Below are positions 19,294-26,696 of a stretch of DNA of 64,000 bases, piece by piece. Location: NCBI RefSeq assembly GCF_013249065.1, contig NZ_JABRWQ010000005.1:363003-427002 (forward strand), in the 5' to 3' direction. The position numbers and the translations under genes were made by a program. The number at the start of each line of letters is the position of its first letter. Position 1 is the stretch's first letter. This stretch comes from Winogradskyella litoriviva. Its GTDB lineage: Bacteria > Bacteroidota > Bacteroidia > Flavobacteriales > Flavobacteriaceae. The notes beneath the pieces were generated by a model. The model had not been told where the DNA came from and ran no database searches. It worked only from the letters and a program-made list of their open reading frames with translations.

Positions 19294-19319
19294 CAATAAT
19301 AAATATTGCTATAATTTTG
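19294..19319 (+). promoter_or_regulatory. Candidate LysR operator and -7 box for the quinone-reductase gene
   Basis: In the divergent intergenic region, CAATA-N5-TATTG (19294-19308) fits the T-N11-A style of LysR-binding sites. It is followed at once by TAATTTTG (19312-19319), matching the Bacteroidota -7 consensus TAnnTTTG, about 22 bp before the ATG at 19342. I see no convincing -33 element, which would fit activator dependence. This is inference only. Confidence 0.35.
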
Positions 19320-19341
19320 CCTCAAATAAAATAAGAGACAA

Positions 19342-19938
19342 ATGAAAAACATATTTATAATTAATGGAAGTCATCCATTTGCACATTCTGGAGGAAAATT
19401 TAACGAAACACTTTTCACTAATACGATTTCATATTTTGAATCCTTAAAAGGATTTGAAGTTAAGGCTACACAAGTAGGTGACAGTTATAATACAAAAGAA
19501 GAAGTAGAAAAATTTAAGTGGGCAGATATAGTGATTTATCATACGCCAATTTGGTGGTTTCAAATCCCTTTTGGATTTAAAAAATATATAGATGAAGTTT
19601 TTACGGAAGGTCATCAAAATGGAATTTATGCAAGTGATGGAAGAAGTAGAAAAAATCCAGAAATTAACTACGGAACAGGAGGTTTAATGCACGGAAAAAA
19701 ATATATACTTACCACAAGTTGGAATGCACCTAAAACCGCATTTACTTTAGAAAATGAATTTTTTAATCAAAAAAGCGTAGATGAAGGTGCTATGTTTGGG
19801 TTTCACAAAATGAATGCTTTTACAGGAATGGAATTATTAGCAACACATCATTTTCACGATATGGAAAAAAATGCAGATGTTCCTTTTGAGTTGAATAATT
19901 ACAATAGCTTTTTAAATGATATAATGATTAATTTGTAA
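19342..19938 (+). CDS. NAD(P)H:quinone oxidoreductase, MdaB / flavodoxin-like fold
   Basis: FAD-dependent reductase of the modulator-of-drug-activity-B type, expected to reduce quinones by two electrons. The sequence shows the flavin-binding start NGSHPFAHSGGKFN, the HTPIWWFQIPFGFKKYIDEVF block and a FGFHKMNAFTGME segment, over a normal 198 residues. It is divergently paired with a LysR regulator. A degenerate repeat element begins 22 bp after the stop, so the pair sits between two such repeats. Confidence 0.9.
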   Translation: MKNIFIINGSHPFAHSGGKFNETLFTNTISYFESLKGFEVKATQVGDSYNTKEEVEKFKWADIVIYHTPIWWFQIPFGFKKYIDEVFTEGHQNGIYASDGRSRKNPEINYGTGGLMHGKKYILTTSWNAPKTAFTLENEFFNQKSVDEGAMFGFHKMNAFTGMELLATHHFHDMEKNADVPFELNNYNSFLNDIMINL

Positions 19939-19960
19939 TTATCTGGTTTCATTTCGAAAA

Positions 19961-20175
19961 TGCAGTACAATGTCCACTGCGTATTGCGAAGTAAGGTGTG
20001 CCTCAAGGGAAGTTATTGTAGCGCCTCATTCTTTGTAAACGTTGATGTGTATAGTTTTGCATGGAGTTATTGAAGACTTATTTAAAGAAAATATAATATT
20101 TGATGCGGAGCAATTAACTTTAATAAATATATGTCTGATTCAGTGACATATATCTGCTGTTATACGATGTTAGGA
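19961..20175. repeat. Decayed copy (G) of the composite cassette repeat
   Basis: From 19961 to about 20070 this matches the left module of the repeat at 62.96 kb: GTCCACTGCGTAT, GCGAAGTAAGG, GCGCCTCATTC and GATGTGTATAGTTT all have counterparts in order. A remnant of the right end, TATACGATGTTAG, sits at 20161-20173. Between them is a separate perfect 9-bp hairpin ATATATGTC / GACATATAT (20127-20153). The central module found in the intact composites is missing. Confidence 0.62.
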
Positions 20176-20463
20176 CTTTTGAAATAAAAGTCAATGGATT
20201 GCAATGTAAACAGATTAAGACGTTATCAATAAATTCTATGTTTTAATTGTTAGAAATCAGGATTTTGAAGAATAGGTTATTCAATTCTAAAGTAGCATTT
20301 TTATCTGTTTATTTATCTTACAAGAGTAATTGAAGTTAAAAACGGAGTGAATGTTTTTGGTTTAATAAAATTTAATCAATTAAAAACCATGTTAGAGTTA
20401 TGCTAAATTCTTTTATAAACGCTCGTAGATATATATCTTTGTTTTAACTAATTAAATTAAAAA
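20176..20463. other. Noncoding stretch upstream of the beta-hydroxyacid dehydrogenase gene
   Basis: No coding frame of note. It holds a small hairpin GACTTTT / AAAAGTC at about 20173-20191 and a possible -7 promoter box TATCTTTG (20434-20441, consensus TAnnTTTG) about 22 bp before the next start codon. The -33 element is weak. Nothing else stands out. Confidence 0.4.
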
Positions 20464-21345
20464 ATGGAAAAACCAAAGATTGGATTTATAGGACTTGGCC
20501 TCATGGGAGGAAATATGGTTGAAAATCTACAAAAAAGAGGCTATGAGTTAACTGTAATGGACCTTAATAAGGACGAAGTTGCAAAAGTTGTTGCTCGTGG
20601 TAATGCAACTGAAGCAAGTTCTCCAAAAGAATTGGCTGAAAATAGTGATATTGTTATGTTTTGTCTCACAACATCTGCTGTTGTAGAGAAAATTGTTTAT
20701 GGCGAAGATGGCGTTTTAGCTGGTATTAAAGAAGGCGCTGTGCTAATTGATTTTGGTACTTCAATTCCGGCTTCTACTATTAAAATTGGTGCTGCACTAG
20801 CTGAAAAAGGAGCTGGTATGATTGATGCGCCTTTAGGACGTACTCCTGCGCACGCCAAAGATGGATTACTTAACATAATGGCAGCTGGTAATAAAGATAC
20901 TTTTGAAAAGGTAAAGCCTGTTTTAGATGAGCAAGGCGAAAATGTATTTTACTTAGGTAAGCTTGGTGCTGGTCATACAACAAAGTTAATTAATAACTTT
21001 ATGGGAATGACATCAGTTGTGGCAATGTCTCAGGCATTTGCTGCTGCAGAATTAGCTGGTGTAGATGGACAACAATTGTATGATATTATGTCTGCAGGAC
21101 CATCAAATTCGCCATTTATGAAATTTACTAAAAACTACGCTGTAGATCATGTTAGTGATTTAGGGTTCTCTATTGCTAATGCAAATAAAGATTTAGGATA
21201 TTTTGTACAAATGATTGACGATTTAGGTTCAGTTTCAGACATCGCAAAAGCGACTTCTGGTAACCTTCAAGCTGCATTAGATGCTGGTATGGGAAGTGGT
21301 AATGTTCCTGAAATCTTTGATTATTTCACAAAATTGAAGAAATAA
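20464..21345 (+). CDS. NAD(P)-dependent beta-hydroxyacid dehydrogenase (HIBADH/GHR family)
   Basis: Oxidoreductase of the 3-hydroxyisobutyrate dehydrogenase / glyoxylate-succinic semialdehyde reductase family. The N-terminal Rossmann motif is IGFIGLGLMGGNM. The substrate region has DAPLGRTPAHA, and GHTTKLINNFM carries the family's catalytic lysine. The length of 293 is typical. The true substrate cannot be told. It is transcribed alone, with a candidate promoter just upstream. Confidence 0.88.
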   Translation: MEKPKIGFIGLGLMGGNMVENLQKRGYELTVMDLNKDEVAKVVARGNATEASSPKELAENSDIVMFCLTTSAVVEKIVYGEDGVLAGIKEGAVLIDFGTSIPASTIKIGAALAEKGAGMIDAPLGRTPAHAKDGLLNIMAAGNKDTFEKVKPVLDEQGENVFYLGKLGAGHTTKLINNFMGMTSVVAMSQAFAAAELAGVDGQQLYDIMSAGPSNSPFMKFTKNYAVDHVSDLGFSIANANKDLGYFVQMIDDLGSVSDIAKATSGNLQAALDAGMGSGNVPEIFDYFTKLKK

Positions 21346-21447
21346 ATTGAGGTTATAGTTCTTCGGAATATAAACTTCTAAATTAAAGTCCTGGTATATT
21401 AAAGCCTGGTTCTAGTGTTAGCTTATCTATTTTAAGGTTAAGTTAAT

Positions 21448-22335
21448 TTAAAATGTAGTATCTACTATTTTATAGTGTCTAGACCATTGTTTTAACCTAC
21501 CAGGATTTATATTTATAGCAATGAACAATTCCGGACTAATAACATGTGGCAATCCCCAAACATTTACTTTATTCGTTTTAAAGTCTCCAGTTTCACTAAT
21601 TTTAATGTCGCTTTTGTGGTTGCTTAATTCCCATCCAGCTTTTTCATACTCACTACCACTAAGGTTACTGAAAAAGAATTCTTCCTCAATTAAGTCTTTA
21701 AACTTTAAATAATCTTTGCCAATATTTACTTTGTCTTCAGGATTTACGGTTTCTTCAAATAATTCTGGTTTCAAGTTAAACGGAAAATTCAATTCGTAAT
21801 TATCACTTATGGTATCATTATTTATGGCCATAAAATTATGAACATATTCATCTGTAATAATGGGTTTATTGCCAGTATTTTCTAGTCTGTAACTTATAGT
21901 AAAACCATCGTTTTGCAATTCAATTTCCTTTGATAAAAGATAAGCGTAACCATGCATAGGTTCAGGTTTACAGTGTATAGTAATCTTGTTGTTATGTGTT
22001 TTTACAGTGAATTTAGCGGGTTTTATTTCATGTTTATGAAGAAAGTTATAGGTGTCGTCTGTCTTTTTTAATAAGCCTACACCAATCTTATGAAACCAAC
22101 CACCAATTTTAGCATCTTTAAACCCAAGTGCAGTATCAATACCAAATTCATTATAAAAACCTTGACCTAGACTATTTGCATTTGCGCTTTTAGGATTTTC
22201 TATAGCCGAGAGTAAAATGTTTTTAAATTTTAGGGTGGTTATTTTTCCTGAGTAATCAAATCGAGACCCATTATAGCCTTCTTGTGGTAAATCTATATGG
22301 ATTTCAATAGTGTTATTTTTTAATATATGTGGCAT
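21448..22335 (-). CDS. Galactose mutarotase-like (aldose 1-epimerase family) protein
   Basis: A cytoplasmic beta-sandwich protein, with no signal peptide, resembling aldose 1-epimerases in fold and length (295). Conserved-looking elements are the SRFDYSG start, the HGYAYLLSKEIEL and DEYVHNFMAIN strands (His in the middle), and WGLPHVISPELF. Whether it is an active epimerase is unclear. It stands alone, convergent with the dehydrogenase gene. Confidence 0.72.
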   Translation of the reverse strand: MPHILKNNTIEIHIDLPQEGYNGSRFDYSGKITTLKFKNILLSAIENPKSANANSLGQGFYNEFGIDTALGFKDAKIGGWFHKIGVGLLKKTDDTYNFLHKHEIKPAKFTVKTHNNKITIHCKPEPMHGYAYLLSKEIELQNDGFTISYRLENTGNKPIITDEYVHNFMAINNDTISDNYELNFPFNLKPELFEETVNPEDKVNIGKDYLKFKDLIEEEFFFSNLSGSEYEKAGWELSNHKSDIKISETGDFKTNKVNVWGLPHVISPELFIAININPGRLKQWSRHYKIVDTTF

Positions 22336-22544
22336 GTTTCAATGTTCTGTCTATAGACAAGCGAAGTTAGTTTTTTAGTTGAAATTTAGAAACTAAAATT
22401 AAGTGCTATATAGGAATTTCAGCTTAGTAGCTGAGATTCTTAAAGTTTTCCCAATTTAGTATTTGCATCAATATCGTCATCATTTGCGCTAAACAATAGC
22501 CTTTCTTCTATATAATTTTGTGTCGAACCAATAAAACACATAAC

Positions 22545-22700
22545 ATGTCATTATTAACAATTATTCTCAGTATTCTATTACCACCTTTAGCAGTTTTCTT
22601 AAAGCATGGTGTAGGGACTGAATTCCTAATCAGTATTCTATTAACATTAATAGGATGGTTGCCAGGAGTTATATATGCATTTTATGTAAATAGTAAATAA
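22545..22700 (+). CDS. Pmp3/YqaE family small membrane protein
   Basis: A 51-residue proteolipid with two membrane helices (LTIILSILLPPLAVFLKHG and ISILLTLIGWLPGVIYAFYV), the hallmark of the stress-induced Pmp3/YqaE family. The ATG at 22545 is preferred over an upstream in-frame TTG at 22518 because the helix must begin near the N-terminus. A -7-like box TAATTTTG lies at 22513-22520. It is followed after 8 bp by an SDR gene. Confidence 0.87.
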   Translation: MSLLTIILSILLPPLAVFLKHGVGTEFLISILLTLIGWLPGVIYAFYVNSK

Positions 22701-22708
22701 AAAGAAAT

Positions 22709-23365
22709 ATGGAAAATATATTAGTAGCTGGTGCCAATGGTACCACAGGAAAAAAAATAGTAAACCTTCTAAAAGCATCGCAATACTTTAATCCTATTGC
22801 TATGGTTAGAAAAGAAGAACAGTTAGAGCAATTTAATGTAGATGGCGTAGAAACCGTTTTAGCAGACTTAACCAAAGATTTAACAAATGCGGTACAGAAT
22901 ATTGATAAAGTAATATTTGCCGCAGGTTCAGGTGGGAAAAATGTAGTTGAAGTTGATCAAGAAGGTGCAAAACGATTAATAGATGTTTCTAAAATGGCTG
23001 ACGTTAATAAGTTTGTAATGTTAAGCTCTATGGGAGCAGATAATCCGGAAGCTGTTGAAGGCATGGTAGATTATATGAAAGCCAAGCAAAATGCAGACGA
23101 ACATTTAAGAAATAGTGAATTAAATTATGTAATTGTGAGACCAGGAACTTTAAATAATTCTGAAGGGAATAGCAAAATTGAATTAAGTGAAAAATTAAAC
23201 AAAGAAGGCGAAATTAGTAGAGCAGATGTGGCACAAACTCTAGTAAAAGCGTTACATGATGATGCACCAAATAAAACGACTTTTGAAATTTTACAAGGTG
23301 AAACCTTAATAGGTAAAGCTATGAATGCGATACAAATTAATGAAATAAATATGAGTGTTAATTAG
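22709..23365 (+). CDS. NAD(P)-binding atypical SDR (NmrA/YwnB-like) oxidoreductase
   Basis: Short-chain dehydrogenase of the atypical class, possibly an NAD(P)H sensor or reductase. The N-terminal dinucleotide motif reads VAGANGTTGKKIV. MLSSMGADNP and YMKAKQNADEHLRNSELNY follow, with a YxxxK-like arrangement only loosely kept. The length of 218 is standard. It is cotranscribed with the Pmp3-type gene, with the DJ-1/PfpI gene next, forming a small stress-response set. Confidence 0.85.
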   Translation: MENILVAGANGTTGKKIVNLLKASQYFNPIAMVRKEEQLEQFNVDGVETVLADLTKDLTNAVQNIDKVIFAAGSGGKNVVEVDQEGAKRLIDVSKMADVNKFVMLSSMGADNPEAVEGMVDYMKAKQNADEHLRNSELNYVIVRPGTLNNSEGNSKIELSEKLNKEGEISRADVAQTLVKALHDDAPNKTTFEILQGETLIGKAMNAIQINEINMSVN

Positions 23366-23439
23366 GGTTTACCTATAGTCTTAAAAATTATTACCGAAAA
23401 GAATAAAAGTAAAAAACAAATTAAAACACATATACAGAA

Positions 23440-24000
23440 ATGGAAAATTTAAATAAAAAGACAGTAGCAATTTTAGCCACAAACGGATTTGAAGAAAGCG
23501 AATTAAGAGAGCCGAAAAAAGCCTTAGAAAACGCCGGAGCAGATGTACATATTGTATCCTTAGAATCTGGAGAAATTAAAGGTTGGGCCGATGGAAATTG
23601 GAGTAACTCTTATAAAGTAGATAAAACGTTAAATGAAGTTAATCAAAAAGATTACAACGCGTTAATGCTACCTGGAGGACAGATAAATCCTGATATTTTA
23701 AGGAAAAATGAAGATGCTGTAAATTTTGTGAAATCATTTTTTGAAAATCATAAACCAGTAGCAGCTATTTGCCATGCACCATGGTTGTTAGCAGAAGCAG
23801 ATGTTCTTAAAGATAGAAAAATCACATCTTACGATTCTATTAAGACCGATTTAATTAATGCAGGTGCAAATTGGGTAGATGAAGAAGTAGTTGTAGATTC
23901 TGGATTAGTAACCAGTCGTTCACCAGAAGATTTACCAGCATTTAATGCAAAATTAGTAGAAGAGGTTTACGAAGGTAAGCATGAGGCGCAAGTTGCCTAA
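23440..24000 (+). CDS. DJ-1/PfpI family protein (type 1 glutamine amidotransferase-like)
   Basis: Member of the PfpI/YhbO/general-stress-protein-18 branch, proposed as deglycases, chaperones or proteases. The nucleophile elbow ICHAPW carries Cys111, and LPGGQINPD and TSRSPEDLPAF are family blocks. The length of 186 is typical. It is the last gene of the Pmp3-SDR-PfpI group and is followed by a clear terminator. Confidence 0.93.
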   Translation: MENLNKKTVAILATNGFEESELREPKKALENAGADVHIVSLESGEIKGWADGNWSNSYKVDKTLNEVNQKDYNALMLPGGQINPDILRKNEDAVNFVKSFFENHKPVAAICHAPWLLAEADVLKDRKITSYDSIKTDLINAGANWVDEEVVVDSGLVTSRSPEDLPAFNAKLVEEVYEGKHEAQVA

Positions 24001-24029
24001 TATAAAATTAGCTTTGAAAAAGAAGAAAG

Positions 24030-24058
24030 AGGAGATACGTACTGTGTCTCCTTTTTTT
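24030..24058 (+). terminator. Rho-independent terminator after the PfpI gene
   Basis: The stem AGGAGATAC / GTGTCTCCT (one T-G pair) with a 5-nt loop ends in seven T residues, about 30 bp after the stop. It is just before the convergent recG stop. Confidence 0.87.
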
Positions 24059-24065
24059 GTATGTT

Positions 24066-26603
24066 TTAACTTATGTAGTTCCAAATGTTTTTAAACTTAC
24101 TCATTTGTCGGTAAGTAAAAAGAATCATTTTATGGTCAGGTAGAGCTAGGCTTGGGTCTGTTTTAAGTACGTTTTTAGCATAATAACGTGCTTGTTCTAA
24201 TATATCCTTGTCTTTTACAATATCTGCAATTCTAAGGTTTAATACACCGCTTTGTTGTGTTCCCATGATGTCGCCTGGTCCACGTAGTTTTAAATCTACT
24301 TCGGCAATTTCAAAACCATCACTACTGCGTACCATCGTTTCTAATCTTGTTTTACTATCTTGACTTAGTTTGTGGCTCGTCATTAATATACAATAACTTT
24401 GTTCTGCACCTCTACCAACACGTCCACGTAACTGGTGTAATTGCGATAAACCAAAACGTTCCGCACTTTCAATTATCATTACAGATGCGTTTGGTACATT
24501 TACGCCAACTTCAATGACGGTTGTAGCTACCATTATTTGAGTTTCGCCTTTTACAAAACGTTGCATCTCATAATCTTTGTCATCTGGTTTCATTTTTCCG
24601 TGTACAATAGAAATTTGATAATCTGGCATTGGGAATTCTCTAGAGACACTTTCATAACCATCCATTAAATCTTTGTAATCCATTTTTTCGCTTTCTTGAA
24701 TTAATGGATAGACAATATAAATTTGGCGACCTAAAGCAATTTCGTCTTTCATAAACTTGAAAACTTTGAGTCGATTATTGTCATATCTATGTACCGTTTT
24801 TATCGGTTTTCTTCCGGCTGGTAATTCGTCAATAATTGAAATATCTAAGTCGCCATAAACAGACATGGCTAAGGTTCTCGGAATTGGCGTTGCAGTCATT
24901 ACAAGAATATGCGGCGGAATAGTTGCCCCTCTAATCTCCCCAGAAGGGAGACTTTTTAGCTCCTTTTCTATATGGCTTATTACATTATCTATGTCTCCAA
25001 TGATTTGTTCATTTGAGAATCGAATAACTTTAAAGCCTAAATCTTTTAATATCAATGTCCTTATTTCATCAACCTCTTTTTGTTGTAAACTGTTATGATA
25101 TCCTCCATCAATTTCAATGACTAAGTTTTTTTCAATATTAACAAAATCTACAATAAATTCATCAATAATATGTTGACGCCTAAATTTGAAATCTAATTTT
25201 TTAGCTCTTAAACATTCCCATAAAATTCGTTCAGCTTCTGTGCTATTTTTTTTGTTTTCTTGCTGAAATGTTTTCATCAAATTGTAAGCCGAAGGACGAG
25301 CGGTCATATATTTTTTTAGCACGTTTTTGGCTTCCTCCTTTTGGGAGGATTGAGGTGGGCTTTTATGCCATAATTTACTTCTCTGTTTTACGCCAAATCG
25401 ATGTTGTTCATCAATAATTGCGAGTCCTAAATTTTTAAATTTCACTTTGTCCTCAAGTAGCGCGTGTGTGCCAATTAAGAGTTGTAAACTACCGTTTTCT
25501 AGATTTTCATGAATAATTTTTCGTTCTGAAGTTTTAGTTGAACCTGTGAGTAATGAAATGCTGATTCCTAAAGGTTTACATAGTTCGTGTAGTCCTTGAT
25601 AGTGCTGAACTGACAAAATAGCAGTTGGCGCCATGAGACAGCATTGAAAACCGTTGTCAAGTCCCATGAGTATTGACATAAATGCAACTATGGTCTTCCC
25701 AGAACCTACATCGCCTTGTAAAAGCCTATTCATTTGGGCATTACTACCCAAATCGTGTCTAATTTCTTTTAAAACGCGTTTCTGCGCATTGGTCAATTCA
25801 AAGGGTAAATGGTCTTTGTAAAAGTTGTTAAAATAAGTGCCAACTTTATCAAAAGCAAAGCCTTTTATTTTAGATTTATGAATGAGATTTTTAATAATTA
25901 ATTGCAGTTGAATGTAGAATAATTCTTCAAATTTTAATCTAAATTTTGCTCTTGCTAGCAGCTCTGGCGTCTTGGGAAAATGAATATTAAAAAGTGCTTC
26001 AGATTTCGAGATTAATTTTAATTCTTTCAAAATAGAATCTGGTAATGTTTCAACAAATCGACCTTTAGTTTCCAAAAATAATTGCTGCATTATTTTGGAA
26101 GTAACTTTGTTTGTAATGCCTTTATTCGATAATTTTTCGGTTGAAGGATATATGGCTTGCATGGCAGAACGCAGATTGCTTTCGTGTTCTTTTTGCAATT
26201 CAATTTCAGGATGTGGCATACTGTATTTTCCGCCAAACCAATTGGTTTTGCCAAAAATCACATAGGTTTGTCCTGATTTAAGACTTTCTCTAATCCATTT
26301 CTGACCACGAAACCAAACCAATTCCATTTGTCCGGTGTCATCTCTAAAGTCAGCAACCAATCGTTTACCACGTTTTTGAGCCACTTCTCTAAAGCCCATT
26401 AATTTGCCTATAATCTGTACTTCAGCACCATTACGTAATAACTGATTTATTTTGTAATAGTGTGTGCGGTCTATGTATCGATTTGGGAATAAGTTGATGA
26501 GGTCTTGATAGGTGTGAATACCTAACTCCGAACGCAATAAATCCGCTCGGTTTGGACCAACACCTTTGAGGTAATCAATGGGAGTTTGTAAATTCGCACT
26601 CAT
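24066..26603 (-). CDS. recG: ATP-dependent DNA helicase RecG with in-frame DUF559 endonuclease-like insertion
   Basis: Branched-DNA helicase acting on stalled forks and Holliday junctions. I start it at the ATG at 26603 (MSANLQTPIDYLKGVGP); an upstream in-frame ATG at 26645 adds 14 unlikely residues. A wedge/OB domain (about 60-160) precedes Walker A GDVGSGKT (Lys303), motif II DEQH (398-401), motif III TATP (570-573) and the second RecA domain with GRVGRGAEQSYC. Between motifs II and III lie about 147 extra residues (415-561) carrying a DUF559 PD-(D/E)xK-like nuclease domain. Removing them gives 698 residues, the normal RecG size. No intein splice motifs are visible, so the insert should remain in the protein. 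Confidence 0.95.
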   Translation of the reverse strand: MSANLQTPIDYLKGVGPNRADLLRSELGIHTYQDLINLFPNRYIDRTHYYKINQLLRNGAEVQIIGKLMGFREVAQKRGKRLVADFRDDTGQMELVWFRGQKWIRESLKSGQTYVIFGKTNWFGGKYSMPHPEIELQKEHESNLRSAMQAIYPSTEKLSNKGITNKVTSKIMQQLFLETKGRFVETLPDSILKELKLISKSEALFNIHFPKTPELLARAKFRLKFEELFYIQLQLIIKNLIHKSKIKGFAFDKVGTYFNNFYKDHLPFELTNAQKRVLKEIRHDLGSNAQMNRLLQGDVGSGKTIVAFMSILMGLDNGFQCCLMAPTAILSVQHYQGLHELCKPLGISISLLTGSTKTSERKIIHENLENGSLQLLIGTHALLEDKVKFKNLGLAIIDEQHRFGVKQRSKLWHKSPPQSSQKEEAKNVLKKYMTARPSAYNLMKTFQQENKKNSTEAERILWECLRAKKLDFKFRRQHIIDEFIVDFVNIEKNLVIEIDGGYHNSLQQKEVDEIRTLILKDLGFKVIRFSNEQIIGDIDNVISHIEKELKSLPSGEIRGATIPPHILVMTATPIPRTLAMSVYGDLDISIIDELPAGRKPIKTVHRYDNNRLKVFKFMKDEIALGRQIYIVYPLIQESEKMDYKDLMDGYESVSREFPMPDYQISIVHGKMKPDDKDYEMQRFVKGETQIMVATTVIEVGVNVPNASVMIIESAERFGLSQLHQLRGRVGRGAEQSYCILMTSHKLSQDSKTRLETMVRSSDGFEIAEVDLKLRGPGDIMGTQQSGVLNLRIADIVKDKDILEQARYYAKNVLKTDPSLALPDHKMILFTYRQMSKFKNIWNYIS
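24921..25361 (-). mobile_element. In-frame DUF559 endonuclease-encoding insertion within recG
   Basis: The 441 bp (147 codons) sit exactly between RecG LWHK and IPPHILVMTATP. The encoded domain reads TEAERILWECL (456-466), FKFRRQHIIDEFIVDF with Asp486, and VIEIDGGYH with Glu497, Asp499 and His503, which is the DUF559 (Vsr/PD-(D/E)xK-like) pattern with all acidic positions intact. Each junction carries a short hairpin: CCTCC/GGAGG at 25334-25348 and TCTCCC/GGGAGA at 24935-24951. The open frame and flanking hairpins suggest a small mobile element tolerated inside a host gene. Stand-alone DUF559 proteins are common in Bacteroidota; the insertion interpretation is mine. Confidence 0.75.
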
Positions 26604-26640
26604 AATTGCGAATTTACCCAATTCCTTTGAAAAAAGGAAT
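26590..26640 (-). promoter_or_regulatory. recG: Tandem hairpins covering the recG start codon
   Basis: Two perfect inverted repeats stand in tandem. AAATTCGCA / TGCGAATTT (26590-26598 / 26607-26615) holds the ATG at 26601-26603 in its 8-nt loop. ATTCCTTT / AAAGGAAT (26621-26628 / 26633-26640) has a 4-nt loop. In mRNA the second precedes the first. They could tune translation of recG or be a small palindromic repeat; the sequence does not decide. Confidence 0.55.
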
Positions 26641-26696
26641 CTCATTGATTAATTGTCATGCACTAATTTTTATACATGATATAGCTCTTCATTTGG

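Noticed and set aside
24066..26603. Intein in RecG
   Set aside because: The insert lacks a Cys/Ser/Ala splice start with block A and the C-terminal His-Asn followed by Cys/Ser/Thr; its domain is DUF559, not Hint.
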